DNA of 64,000 nucleotides from CAVXJN01 sp963773585 (GCA_963773585.1 CAVZBR010000001.1:310001-374000); one strand, 5' to 3'. Positions 25,763-34,256 are shown, numbered from the stretch's first letter. Notes: generated by a model not told the origin, from the letters alone. Translations and numbers: made by a program.

Positions 25763-25839
25763 TACTTTGCACCTCATTCGCAACTTGCAGGGTCCGTATT
25801 GCCAGCCGACACGACTCGCAATCAGTGTTGATGAACACT

Positions 25840-25858
25840 AATGCGAACGATTCGCATT
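25840..25858 (-). promoter_or_regulatory. Fur-box-like palindrome before ftrB
   Basis: AATGCGAACGATTCGCATT has perfect eight-base arms around CGA, 78 bases before the ftrB start. It shares the AATGCGAA half-site with the site before ftrA, which supports a common iron-responsive regulator. Confidence 0.7.
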
Positions 25859-25904
25859 GTCAATACCGTTGGCGGGGAATGCCGGGAGGGAGCGATGCGG
25901 TTTT

Positions 25905-26810
25905 CTATGTACGCTGGCCGAGCAGCCACAGCACCACTAGCGACGAGGCGGCGAACAGGATCAGCGATACGCGTGCCTGGGTACGAAAACTCTGCGCCAG
26001 ATCCCGGGCCGCCCGGTCGGACAGCAGAAACGGAAAGCTTCTGTCCGGCGGCCGGCTCAAGGTGTGTTTCGATTCGCCGGCTTGTCGTGAAACCTGACGC
26101 TGCAGTACCTGTGCCAGCGCCGCGGCGCGGGCTTGCTGCCATTCGTCAGCATCAATCTGGCGATCGCCGTTGCGGTCGAACCGGTGGATCAGCTGCGCTT
26201 GATCGGCTTTCCATTCGCGCAACAGTTCTCCGACCCGGGCATTCACGGAACGCTGCGCCGCGCCCGCGGTTTGGAACCAGCCCAGCGCATACAGGTCGCC
26301 TTCGAGCAGCAGTTCTTCGGTGTAGCGGTATTGACCGCCGGTTGTGAGCGGGATGCCGAGCAGGGCCGGTGTGCGATTTGGACCCGGCACGCCTGCGGGC
26401 CATTCGTGATCGCCGTACCAGGTGCGCTTGTGAGTGCTAGTGACCTCGGCGCCGCACGGATCGACGATGCAGCGGCCGGTGTCATCTACGACCAGGAAGG
26501 GCGTCTCGCTGCAGTCGGAATGCAGCGTACGCCAGCCCTTGCGGCCCCGTAGGTCACGGCTGCGTTGCTCGACCTTGTAGCGGAACCAGAGACAACGCTG
26601 GCCGCTCAGCGGACTGGCGGTCCAAAGGTCGTCGCTGAACACGGCGCGGCCGTACAACTCGGCGTAGCCTTGCGGCGCCGAGCGGATTTTGGCAGTGGGA
26701 ATATCATCGACCAGACGCGCGCGACGCCAGCGGTTCCAGATGAACCAGAATGCGGCGCCGGCAACGCCGATCAGGAACAGCACCATCAACCAGTATTCGG
26801 CGACGTGCAT
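25905..26810 (-). CDS. GIDE-domain membrane protein with an EF-hand
   Basis: The 301-residue protein has an N-terminal helix (about 5-25), a GIDE-type domain (QGYAELYGRAVFSDDLWTAS, PLSGQRCLWFRYKVE, TPFLVVDDTGRCIVDPCGAE, RYTEELLLEGDLYALGWF), a single EF-hand loop DRNGDRQIDADEW (about residues 217-229), and a second membrane helix near the C-terminus. GIDE domains occur in the mitochondrial ligase MULAN and in bacterial proteins next to LemA; the bacterial role is unknown. The EF-hand has acidic residues at positions 1, 5, 9 and 12 of the loop. The lemA gene is 18 bases upstream. Confidence 0.82.
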   Translation of the reverse strand: MHVAEYWLMVLFLIGVAGAAFWFIWNRWRRARLVDDIPTAKIRSAPQGYAELYGRAVFSDDLWTASPLSGQRCLWFRYKVEQRSRDLRGRKGWRTLHSDCSETPFLVVDDTGRCIVDPCGAEVTSTHKRTWYGDHEWPAGVPGPNRTPALLGIPLTTGGQYRYTEELLLEGDLYALGWFQTAGAAQRSVNARVGELLREWKADQAQLIHRFDRNGDRQIDADEWQQARAAALAQVLQRQVSRQAGESKHTLSRPPDRSFPFLLSDRAARDLAQSFRTQARVSLILFAASSLVVLWLLGQRT

Positions 26811-26828
26811 GGCTCCGCCCGTTGCGGA

Positions 26829-27416
26829 TCAGGAACCGGCGAACAGCGCCGCCATGTCGACGTCCTGTCTGGCTGCGGCTTCCACCTGCAGCAGCTTGAA
26901 TGGGCGCAAATGGAACCGGCGTGCAACGATCAGATCCGGGAACTGTTCGATACGCACGTTATGATGGTTGACCGCTTCGTTATAAAACTCGCGCCGATCG
27001 GCGATGCTGTCTTCCAGGGCGCTGATGCGCGTCTGCAGGTTCTGGAAACTCTGATTGGCTTTCAGTTCCGGATAGGATTCTGCCAGGGCGAACAGACTCA
27101 TCAGCCCTTTGTGCAACACCGTTTCGGCACTACCCAGACTTTGCACGTCGCCGTGCTCACGCGCGCGATGTACGGCGCTGCGCGCCGCCATCACCTGGCG
27201 CAAGGTTTCCTGTTCGTAGCCCATGTACTGCTTGCAGGTCTCCACCAGCTTGGGCAGTTCGTCGTGCCGCTGTTTGAGCAGCACGTCGATATTGGCCCAG
27301 GACTTGGAGACGTTGTGTTTCAGTGCGACGAGGCGGTTGTAGATCACCACGCCGTAGGCGAGCAGCAGCAATGCCGCCAGTAGCAGCACGATGCCGACGG
27401 TGGATGTCGCGCTCAT
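26829..27416 (-). CDS. lemA: LemA family protein
   Basis: The 195-residue protein has one N-terminal membrane helix (about 6-27) and the LemA helical domain with YNRLVALKHNVSKSWANIDV, LLKQRHDELPKLVETCKQYM and YNEAVNHHNVRIEQFPDLIV. LemA proteins are anchored in the inner membrane with a long helical soluble part; the function is unknown. It heads a two-gene unit with the GIDE protein. The reading frame is open farther upstream, but the extension is Arg/Ala-rich noise, so the ATG at 27416 is used. Confidence 0.93.
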   Translation of the reverse strand: MSATSTVGIVLLLAALLLLAYGVVIYNRLVALKHNVSKSWANIDVLLKQRHDELPKLVETCKQYMGYEQETLRQVMAARSAVHRAREHGDVQSLGSAETVLHKGLMSLFALAESYPELKANQSFQNLQTRISALEDSIADRREFYNEAVNHHNVRIEQFPDLIVARRFHLRPFKLLQVEAAARQDVDMAALFAGS

Positions 27417-27567
27417 CGCTTTCCTCTGAAGTTCATCCCGAATACCCGGGTTAGCGACCGTCGCCCACGAACCTGAATCGCGTTCCGTGGTCCGATGGAG
27501 CGCAGCGCAACAAGCTCGCGCAGTTTGGCGCAGACGCCGAGTCGGCCGTTGCTGCGCAGTACATAGC

Positions 27568-27606
27568 GCGGGCTGTGCCCGCCGATTGCGCGGTAAATAC
27601 GCGGCG
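27568..27606. repeat. Dispersed palindromic element, copy A
   Basis: Begins GCGGGCTGTGCCCGCC, a short hairpin, and continues for 39 bases that match copy B (27816-27854) at 32 positions in the same orientation. REP-like elements with a GCGGGC(A/T)(G)TGCCCGC core are common in gammaproteobacterial genomes. Confidence 0.6.
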
Positions 27607-27692
27607 CGCGTCGCAATGCGAGAAGAATGCCGGGGCGCGCAAGGCGCGATTCGCCTTCGTGGGAACAGCGGACGGACATACGATGCGGACCC

Positions 27693-27728
27693 GGTTTGCA
27701 CGGCGCGCGCAGCGCGCCCTATGCAACC
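27693..27728. repeat. Strong inverted repeat between the two elements
   Basis: GGCGCGC (27702-27708) and GCGCGCC (27712-27718) form a perfect stem with loop GCA, flanked by the outer arms GGTTTGCA and TGCAACC. There is no T-run, so a terminator is unlikely; a REP-like palindrome is the better reading. Confidence 0.6.
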
Positions 27729-27815
27729 TAAAGCGCCAAACCCCATCGACCAGCGCCAATAACAAGCCCAAGATGATTCGGCCGCCGCATCGGGATGTGC
27801 GGTTCACACCATGGG

Positions 27816-27854
27816 GCGGCCTGTGCCCGCCAACTGCACGGTGGATGCGCGGCG
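27816..27854. repeat. Dispersed palindromic element, copy B
   Basis: Begins GCGGCCTGTGCCCGCC and matches copy A with seven mismatches in 39 bases and no gaps. Confidence 0.6.
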
Positions 27855-27940
27855 AGTCCTGGGAGATGGCGGAAGACGTAACGTCCTATGATAAGGAAGT
27901 CGGGTCGCGATCCGCGCGTTGGCTCGGCAGGGCGATCGCA

Positions 27941-29023
27941 CTACAGGCGCCTGCCGCTGTCGCCGTCGAACCAATGCACGTGCTGCGGGTCGATGGCGAG
28001 CGTCACGGGCGCGCCGCGCTGCAGCGACGTAACGCCATCGACCCTTGCCACGGCGTGCGTACCCGGTGCCGCGCCGGGCACATCGAAATATACATATTGC
28101 TCGGCACCGAGCCATTCCGTAAACGCGATCTCAACTGTGAAGTGCGGCAGCTCCGGGTTCGTTTCGGCGGCAAGGAAATGTTCAGCGCGAACGCCGGCCA
28201 GCACATGCGTGCAATCTTTCGCCTGCGCAGGCGCTGCGTCCAAGGGCAGCGCCACCATCGGCAGTTGCACCCGGCCGTCACGTACCTGCGCCGGCAATAG
28301 ATTGATGGCCGGTGTGCCTATGAATTCGGCGATGAAACGATTGGCCGGGCGCTGGTAGAGTTCCCGTGGTGTGCCCACCTGTTGGACGACGCCCTGGCGC
28401 ATGACTGCCATGCGGTCTGCCAGGGTCATGGCTTCGGTCTGGTCGTGGGTGACATAGACCGTGGTGACGCCCAGATGGCGCTGCAGTTGCGCAATTTCAT
28501 GACGCATCTGGGTGCGCAACTGGGCGTCGAGATTGGACAGCGGTTCGTCCATGAGAAAAGCCGCCGGCTGGCGGACGATGGCGCGGCCCATGGCCACTCG
28601 TTGCCGCTGGCCGCCGGACAAGGTCGCCGGCCGGCGTTGCAATAGCGCGTCGAGTTCGAGCAACCCGGCGACCTCTTGCACTCGACGTTGGATTTCCGCC
28701 GGTGACCGCTTGGCGAGCTTGAGCGGAAAGGCGAGGTTCTCGCGCACGGTCATGTGCGGATAGAGTGCATAGCTCTGGAACACCATGGCCATGTTGCGGT
28801 CCTTGGGGTCCAGGCCGTTGATAGTCTTGCCGTCGACACGGATGTCTCCTGCGCTGACTGCATCCAGGCCGACGATCAGGTTCAGCAGCGTCGATTTGCC
28901 ACAGCCCGACGGCCCCACCAACACGAACAACTCGCCGGAACGAATTTCCAAACTGATATCGCGCAACGCCATCGTACCGTCGTTGAAACGTTTGCTGACG
29001 CGCTCCAGTGTGATCCCCGCCAT
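27941..29023 (-). CDS. Sugar ABC transporter ATP-binding protein (UgpC/MalK type)
   Basis: The 360-residue protein has the ABC ATPase set: Walker A GPSGCGKST (37-45), Q-loop VFQSYALYPHM, signature LSGGQRQRVAMGRA (135-148), Walker B FLMDEPLSNLD and the H-loop VTHDQTEAMTLADR. The C-terminal third is the MalK-type TOBE/regulatory domain (AIDPQHVHWFD). It energises the two permeases encoded upstream. It starts five bases after the second permease gene, the last gene of a four-gene operon. The sugar or glycerophosphodiester substrate is not determined. Confidence 0.95.
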   Translation of the reverse strand: MAGITLERVSKRFNDGTMALRDISLEIRSGELFVLVGPSGCGKSTLLNLIVGLDAVSAGDIRVDGKTINGLDPKDRNMAMVFQSYALYPHMTVRENLAFPLKLAKRSPAEIQRRVQEVAGLLELDALLQRRPATLSGGQRQRVAMGRAIVRQPAAFLMDEPLSNLDAQLRTQMRHEIAQLQRHLGVTTVYVTHDQTEAMTLADRMAVMRQGVVQQVGTPRELYQRPANRFIAEFIGTPAINLLPAQVRDGRVQLPMVALPLDAAPAQAKDCTHVLAGVRAEHFLAAETNPELPHFTVEIAFTEWLGAEQYVYFDVPGAAPGTHAVARVDGVTSLQRGAPVTLAIDPQHVHWFDGDSGRRL

Positions 29024-29028
29024 CGACG

Positions 29029-29856
29029 TCAACCTTTCACTGCGCCGGCGGTGAGTCCCGCGACGATACGGCGCTGGAACAACAGCACCACTACGGCGAC
29101 GGGAACGGTGACGATCACGGAAGCCGCGGCAATACTGCCGGTGGGTTGTGCGAACTGGGAACTGCCAGTGAAGAAGGCGATGGCCGCCGGCACGGTGCGC
29201 GCGTTGTCGGTGGAGGTCAACGCAGCCGCGAACAGAAAATCGTTCCAGGCAAAAATGAAAACCAAAATGGCGGCAGTGAAGATTCCTGGTGCCGCCAAGG
29301 GTGCGATTACTTTCACGAACGCCTGCAGCGGGGTGGCGCCGTCGATCCGCGCAGCTTGTTCCAGTTCCCATGGCAGCTCGCGAAAGAACGCAGTCAGAAT
29401 CCAGATTGCCAGAGGCAGGGCGAAAGTCATGTACGGCAGAACCAATCCGGCCCAGGTGTCATACAGTCCGATCGTGCGCCAGACGTCGAACAGCGGTCCG
29501 ATGATGGCGACCGGTGGAAACATGGCAGCCGCCAGCACGCCGCCCAGAAGCCAACGCTTGCCGGGAAAGGCGAGTCGCGCCAACGCGTAGGCGGCGAACA
29601 CCGCCATCAGCACGGCCAGCAGCGTCGACAACAAGCCGATGCCGATGGAGTTCCACAATGCCGCGGGAAACTGCGCATCACCGAGCACCGCGCGATAATT
29701 GGAAAAATCCAGCGTGCGGGGAAAGAAGCGGCCATCGCTGAGCTGCGCCGCGGGCTTCAATGACAGCGACAGCAGCCAGAGCACGGGCACCAGGGCATAC
29801 ACGGCCACCGTGCCAATCGCTACGCCCCACAACCAACCACGACGCGATCGCTTCAT
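29029..29856 (-). CDS. Sugar ABC transporter permease (MalG type)
   Basis: The 275-residue protein has six membrane helices and the EAA loop ELPWELEQAARIDGATPLQAF that docks onto the ATPase. The N-terminal part (MKRSRRGWLWGVAIGTVAVY) and the ending LTAGAVKG are typical of MalG-like carbohydrate permeases. Its ATG overlaps the stop of the preceding permease gene by four bases (ATGA), so translation is coupled. Confidence 0.95.
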   Translation of the reverse strand: MKRSRRGWLWGVAIGTVAVYALVPVLWLLSLSLKPAAQLSDGRFFPRTLDFSNYRAVLGDAQFPAALWNSIGIGLLSTLLAVLMAVFAAYALARLAFPGKRWLLGGVLAAAMFPPVAIIGPLFDVWRTIGLYDTWAGLVLPYMTFALPLAIWILTAFFRELPWELEQAARIDGATPLQAFVKVIAPLAAPGIFTAAILVFIFAWNDFLFAAALTSTDNARTVPAAIAFFTGSSQFAQPTGSIAAASVIVTVPVAVVVLLFQRRIVAGLTAGAVKG

Positions 29857-30713
29857 CGGTTTTTACCGTACGCCAACGGTGTGGCGAAGCCCTTCAGGAA
29901 TGCCAGTGCAATCAATGCCACGCACAGAAAGATCAGCACTGACACTGCCGCGCCGATGCCGAGATTCAAGCGCACCGTCAGCGCCTCGTAACCCAGCATG
30001 GACACGGTCTCGGTGTCCGCGGCACCACGGGTTTGGACGAATACGGTATCGAAGATGCGAAACGCATCGAGGGTGCGGAACAACAGCGCCACCAGGATCG
30101 CGGGTTTCAGCAGCGGCAAGGTGACGTGGGTGAATCGCTGCCAGCCGCCGGCGCCGTCCACGCGCGCCGCGCGCAACAGGTCCGCCGGTATTTGGCTGAG
30201 CCCGGCGAGCAACAGCAGCGCCATGAACGGCGTGGTCTTCCACAATTCGGTGAGAATGATCACCGCAAACGCCGACCAGTGTTGCGTCAGCCAAGCGTGA
30301 TCGAGGCCGAGTAGGCCGTTGACGAAACCAGCGGTGGGATCGAAGGCGAACTTCCACGCCAGGGCGGCCACCACGGTGATGATGCCGTAGGGAATCAATA
30401 ACACCGCTCGCACCAAATGGCGGCCGAACACGATGCGATGCATGAGCAAAGCCAACGCCATGCCCAACAACAATTCGAGGCTCACCGAGCCCAGGGTGAG
30501 GATGGCGGTGTTGGCGAGCGCTCGCCACCAAACCGGCGAACTCAACACGCTGAAATAGTTGTCCAGGCCGATAAAAGCGCGCTGATCCGGGAAGCGCAGA
30601 TCATAACGCTGCAATGACAGCCAAACCGCGTACGCCAACGGATAAGCGGTGACTGCAAGCATGACCGATAGCGCCGGCGTACACAGCACCAGTGCCAGTC
30701 GGTGTTGCTTCAC
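29853..30713 (-). CDS. Sugar ABC transporter permease (MalF type)
   Basis: The 286-residue protein has six membrane helices and the EAA loop (AGLSQIPADLLRAARVDGAG). It starts with GTG at 30713, overlapping the TGA of the solute-binding-protein gene by four bases (GTGA). The reading frame stays open far upstream, but that part runs antisense-like across the binding-protein gene in another frame and is not coding. It forms the membrane channel with the MalG-type partner. Confidence 0.93.
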   Translation of the reverse strand: MKQHRLALVLCTPALSVMLAVTAYPLAYAVWLSLQRYDLRFPDQRAFIGLDNYFSVLSSPVWWRALANTAILTLGSVSLELLLGMALALLMHRIVFGRHLVRAVLLIPYGIITVVAALAWKFAFDPTAGFVNGLLGLDHAWLTQHWSAFAVIILTELWKTTPFMALLLLAGLSQIPADLLRAARVDGAGGWQRFTHVTLPLLKPAILVALLFRTLDAFRIFDTVFVQTRGAADTETVSMLGYEALTVRLNLGIGAAVSVLIFLCVALIALAFLKGFATPLAYGKNR

Positions 30714-31957
30714 AATAAGCCTTCCGAGGCGAGCGCCCGGTGGATCGCTTTGCGCAGACGACTCACATCGCGATCGGGATCGATGTCGCTCATCGGATGC
30801 AGCGTGTGACTGATAGCCAGGGAGACGTCGTTGTAGAACGGCGTCTGCGGCCGTTGCACCGCATCGCGCAACGCCGCGCGCAAGGTGTCGGCGAACGGAA
30901 AGCGCGCGCGCACCCCGGGATCGTCGTACAGCGCGCTCAGTGTCGGCGGCAGACCGCCGCGGGTGGCCGCCAGGCGCTGGTTTTCGGCGTCGGCAAGGCA
31001 CGCGGCCGCAGCGAAGGCCAGGCGCGGATGGCGGCTGAACGCACCGACGCCGAGATTGATGCCGCCCAGGGTCACGCGGCTGGGGCGGTCGGCGAACACC
31101 GCGGGCCAGCGTGCCCAGCCCATGTGCGCCGCCACCTGCGGGGCATTGGCTTTGGCGCTCGGCCAGACATAGGTGTAGTTGAGCATAAAGCTGGCATCGC
31201 CGGTTTCGAATGCCAAGCGGGCATCGTCTTCCCGCGCCGCGGCCAGGTTCGCGTCCGCAGCGGAGGAAGTCGCCAGGCGATGCATCAGTTGCAGCGCCTT
31301 GCGTGTCGGGGCCTGCGCCAACGAAACTTCCGAGCCGTCCTCGTTCAGGACCCTTCCGCCGGCCGATGCCAGGAGGGAAGTGAACATTACCGTCAAGCCT
31401 TCGTAGCGTTGGCCCTGGGCCTCGATGGTGCCTTTGGGCCCCAGCGCTTCGGCCTGCTGGAGCATCTCCTGCCAAGTGCTGGGCGGGCGCTGGACCCGGT
31501 CGCTGCGGTACCACAGTAACTGGATATTGCTGGTGAAGGGCGCGGCCCAGAGGCGGCGGTCGTAGCGGGCGCTGCGGATTGCCGACTGCAATCGTCCTTC
31601 GCGCACCCGGGCGGCGCGGGCGCTGGGCCAGGGCAGCACCCACCCGGCGGCGGCGAACTCCGCGGTCCAGATCACGTCCATGCCGATGATATCGATATCG
31701 GCATCGGCGGCCGCCAACCGTCGCACCAGTTGTTCCCGCTGCTGGTCGGCGTCGGCGGGTAAGGCCTCGATCACGAGCCGGTAGGCGCCGTCGGAGGCTT
31801 CCGAGCAGCGCCGGGAAGCAGCGGCGAAGGCACCGGACGGCTCGTCGAACACGTACCATTTCAGTACCGGCGGCAGAGATCCGCGGCCATCGCCACAGCC
31901 GCACAGGAGCACAACCAACAGGACGGAGGAAAACGTTGCGACGCGCACTTTTCTCAC
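30710..31957 (-). CDS. Extracellular solute-binding lipoprotein of the sugar ABC importer
   Basis: The 415-residue product has a short lipoprotein signal (VRVATFSSVLLVVLLCGC) and a family-1 solute-binding fold: YRLVIEALPADADQQREQLV, DIDIIGMDVIWTAEFAAAGW, RLWAAPFTSNIQLLWYR and the C-terminal QRLAATRGGLPPTLSALYDD. It captures the substrate in the periplasm and hands it to the permeases. I place the start at the GTG at 31957 from the position of the signal; a second GTG lies three codons later. First gene of the operon, divergent from the sigma-factor gene. Confidence 0.88.
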   Translation of the reverse strand: MRKVRVATFSSVLLVVLLCGCGDGRGSLPPVLKWYVFDEPSGAFAAASRRCSEASDGAYRLVIEALPADADQQREQLVRRLAAADADIDIIGMDVIWTAEFAAAGWVLPWPSARAARVREGRLQSAIRSARYDRRLWAAPFTSNIQLLWYRSDRVQRPPSTWQEMLQQAEALGPKGTIEAQGQRYEGLTVMFTSLLASAGGRVLNEDGSEVSLAQAPTRKALQLMHRLATSSAADANLAAAREDDARLAFETGDASFMLNYTYVWPSAKANAPQVAAHMGWARWPAVFADRPSRVTLGGINLGVGAFSRHPRLAFAAAACLADAENQRLAATRGGLPPTLSALYDDPGVRARFPFADTLRAALRDAVQRPQTPFYNDVSLAISHTLHPMSDIDPDRDVSRLRKAIHRALASEGLL

Positions 31958-32145
31958 ACCGGAAGCTGGTTCTACCGTAGTCAAAATCCCGCAGCGCGTC
32001 GATTCACCGCCGCCGCGCGATATCTGCCGGCTCTCGGTTTCCGCTGGCGAATCCTGTGCGGGGCCTATACTGGGCGATAAGCGATCCGTGAGGGGAACGC
32101 TTGTGTTGGTTTTTTCGCAGCATAACAACATCGAATCGCAAAAAA

Positions 32146-32733
32146 ATGGGACTGCAAAAGCTTTGGACACGGATCGTATGCGGCGAGCACTCGTTCGAGG
32201 CGTTGCTTGAGCCCCACGTGGGCTATCTATTCCGGCTTGCGTATCACTTCTGCGGCAACCAGGACGACGCCGAAGACCTGGTACAGGACCTGCTGGCCAA
32301 ATTGTATCCGCGCGCGGCCGAACTCCGGGACTTGGAACAGCTGCGACCGTGGTTGGCGCGGGTCCTGTACCGCATGTATATCGACCGCTGCCGAAGCGTG
32401 GCCCGTTCCCCGGTGCTACGTCCCCTGGGCGATGCCACCGACGCCGATCAGTGCGCCCACCCGGCCCCAGGGCCCGAAGCTGCCGCGGAAAACGACGGCC
32501 TTCAGCAGCGGCTTACACACGCCCTGGGACAACTCAATTCCGATCAGCGCGCGGTCGTGATCCTGCACGATATAGAGGGTTATACCCTAGCGGAATTGCA
32601 GGACGTGCTTGGCGCGCCGCTGGGCACGCTGAAGTCCCGACTCAACCGCGCCCACTCCCAATTGCGCCAGCAGCTTGAAACCGGACCAAAATCGGTGGAA
32701 CCTTTTCCCGCGCGTCAGCGTTTCATTGGGTAA
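32146..32733 (+). CDS. ECF-type RNA polymerase sigma factor
   Basis: The 195-residue protein has region 2 (FRLAYHFCGNQDDAEDLVQD, with LLAKLY) and region 4 (LNSDQRAVVILHDIEGYTLA then GTLKSRLNRAHSQLR), the minimal architecture of extracytoplasmic-function sigma factors. The next gene encodes a membrane anti-sigma factor, so this sigma factor is probably held inactive until an envelope signal arrives. The ATG at 32146 gives the usual length; a TTG at 32101 would add 15 residues without similarity. Confidence 0.92.
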   Translation: MGLQKLWTRIVCGEHSFEALLEPHVGYLFRLAYHFCGNQDDAEDLVQDLLAKLYPRAAELRDLEQLRPWLARVLYRMYIDRCRSVARSPVLRPLGDATDADQCAHPAPGPEAAAENDGLQQRLTHALGQLNSDQRAVVILHDIEGYTLAELQDVLGAPLGTLKSRLNRAHSQLRQQLETGPKSVEPFPARQRFIG

Positions 32734-32744
32734 AGGGACCCGCC

Positions 32745-33416
32745 ATGAATTGTGACGAGACACGAGCGCTGTTCGACGACTATGCCGCGGGTGCGCTTCC
32801 CGACGCGGCAGACGTGGCCATCGACACTCATATGCGCCACTGTCGCGACTGCCGGGCGGCGGTAGCCGACGAGCTGCGGTTAAGGGTGGCTTTGCGGACT
32901 CTGGTCGCGCCCCAGCCCCGGCCCGGATTCGCCGCACGCGCGTTGCGCGCTGCCCGTAGAACCAACCGCGCCGGCTTGCTGTCCGCGCGGCAGCGTTGGT
33001 TTGGCGTGGGTTTCGCAAGCGCTATGGCCGCCACCGTGGCGGTATGGAGCGGGCTGATGGTGCTCGGTCCCCACACGCCAGTGGCGGCGAAGCTGAATCT
33101 GGCCCTGAATCAGGTACGCACCGTGGGACTGGTAATTGATTCGCCAGAGGACATAGCAGGTGTCGAAGTCAGCATGTTGGTGCCGGAGAACGTCGAATTG
33201 ATCGGATATCCGGGCCGGCGGCATTTGAGCTGGACTACGCACCTGCAAAAGGGCCGCAACGTATTGTCGGTGCCGGTGATCGCCACCGGTGAGGGCGACA
33301 ACGAAATGCGGGTCAGTTTGTTTCATGACCGTAAGACTCGCAGTTTTCGGGTGCAGTTCGGCGTGACCGGGGAGCAGCGTTCGGAAGGGCCGCGACACGG
33401 CGCCGCACTGGGATAG
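32745..33416 (+). CDS. Zinc-finger anti-sigma factor
   Basis: The 223-residue protein has the anti-sigma zinc-binding motif HMRHCRDCRAA (residues 28-38, HxxxCxxC), a single membrane helix (about 87-105) and a periplasmic domain of about 115 residues (VGLVIDSPEDIAGVEVSMLV then GNVLSVPVIA-like strands). It should bind and inhibit the sigma factor 11 bases upstream. The periplasmic domain is long for the class and looks like a beta-sandwich, so it may sense something directly. An AAAGGGACC site precedes the ATG. Confidence 0.88.
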   Translation: MNCDETRALFDDYAAGALPDAADVAIDTHMRHCRDCRAAVADELRLRVALRTLVAPQPRPGFAARALRAARRTNRAGLLSARQRWFGVGFASAMAATVAVWSGLMVLGPHTPVAAKLNLALNQVRTVGLVIDSPEDIAGVEVSMLVPENVELIGYPGRRHLSWTTHLQKGRNVLSVPVIATGEGDNEMRVSLFHDRKTRSFRVQFGVTGEQRSEGPRHGAALG

Positions 33417-33427
33417 GTGCCCGACAA

Positions 33428-34195
33428 GTGAGCCAGGTGGCGCGACAATTACTGCTGGGTATCAGTGTCCTGGTTCCGACTCTGGCGATGCCGGCCGACC
33501 TGGACGAAGTGACCATCCAGGTCATCGATTTGGATGCCGAACGGCCCGAAGCGGTGACCCGGCAAATCGAGTTGCCGGCGGATGGCGGTGCCGAACCGGC
33601 TGCCGCCTCGGCGGCGCAATCGGCTGTCGATGCTGTGGCGCCGGCCTCCGGCGCAAACGATATTGGTGTTCCGGCGCCGGCCGATACGTCCGCGCCGACT
33701 CGGAACGCGCAAACCCCGGCCGTGGCGCCTGCGGCGCTGGGACGACCGCAGGAGAGATCCGACCATGTATCGCCAGCGCCGCCATTGCGTGCCGACGTGC
33801 CGAGCCCCGCGGATTCATCCGGGCGACCCGACACAGCAGGACGTCGTGACGCGGTCGGACCGCCGGATATCTCGGGCCGACCGGATACGTCCGGGCGTCC
33901 TGACACTGCCGGTCCGCCGGAGGCTTTAGGCCGACCTGAGACCGCAGGCCGACCCGACACATCAGGGCGCCCTGACGCGGTCGGGCCACCGGACATTTCA
34001 GGCCGACCCGAGACGTCAGGCCGACCCGAGACATCGGGCCGACCCGAGACATCAGGGCGCCCTGATACGGTCGGGCCACCGGACACTTCAGGCCGACCCG
34101 ATACCACCGGGCCGGAACATGCGACCGGGAGGGACCGGGCGCAGGAAGTGGGCGCCGCCGCTCACGCACGCGATAAAGGGCAAGGACGACCGTAG
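33428..34195 (+). CDS. Secreted hexapeptide-repeat protein of the sigma-factor operon
   Basis: The 255-residue product starts with GTG 11 bases after the anti-sigma gene. It has a signal peptide (1-23, ending AMPADL), a short unique segment (DEVTIQVIDLDAERPEAVTR), an Ala/Pro-rich linker, and 16 consecutive hexapeptides of the form GRPDTS/GRPETS/GPPDIS (residues 132-227), followed by a charged tail. A Pro- and Gly-rich array of this kind should be extended and could span part of the periplasm. I know no family with this repeat. The link to the sigma factor suggests a role in signal sensing or as the target of the response. Confidence 0.75.
   Translation: MSQVARQLLLGISVLVPTLAMPADLDEVTIQVIDLDAERPEAVTRQIELPADGGAEPAAASAAQSAVDAVAPASGANDIGVPAPADTSAPTRNAQTPAVAPAALGRPQERSDHVSPAPPLRADVPSPADSSGRPDTAGRRDAVGPPDISGRPDTSGRPDTAGPPEALGRPETAGRPDTSGRPDAVGPPDISGRPETSGRPETSGRPETSGRPDTVGPPDTSGRPDTTGPEHATGRDRAQEVGAAAHARDKGQGRP
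33821..34108 (+). repeat. Sixteen 18-bp units encoding GRPDTS-like hexapeptides
   Basis: 288 bases divide exactly into 16 codon-hexad units. They show a higher-order pattern: GRPxT(S/A), GR(P/R)DxV, GPPDxS and GRPxT(S/T) recur together three times. The repeat is inside one gene and in frame throughout. Confidence 0.9.
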
Positions 34196-34256
34196 CCGGC
34201 GATACGATCGGCGCGGCAGAGTGGATCGGCCTGGATTTTCAGTCGCCGATCGGGGA

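Larger units (their letters stand above)
27417..27940. other. Intergenic region with degenerate palindromic repeats
   Basis: No intact gene is visible in these 524 bases between lemA and the ABC transporter ATPase gene. The stretch contains two related 39-base elements and a strong inverted repeat between them (listed separately). It looks like the remains of dispersed palindromic elements and not coding sequence. Confidence 0.6.

Noticed and set aside
29853..31904. One 683-codon protein covering permease and upstream sequence
   Set aside because: The upstream half is an out-of-frame reading of the solute-binding-protein gene; the permease starts at the GTG overlapping its stop codon.
32085..32125. 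Autoregulatory ECF promoter (GGGGAAC word at about 32093)
   Set aside because: The -35-like GGAAC is present, but no convincing -10 element appears at the expected 16-17 base distance.
33313..34107. Leftward frame reading SGRPDV-type repeats
   Set aside because: The 18-bp repeats stay open in several frames. Only the rightward frame has a signal peptide, an operon position and a ribosome site distance that fit.
33821..34108. CRISPR array
   Set aside because: The units are contiguous 18-bp repeats without spacers and are in frame with a protein; the same holds for 20063-20314.
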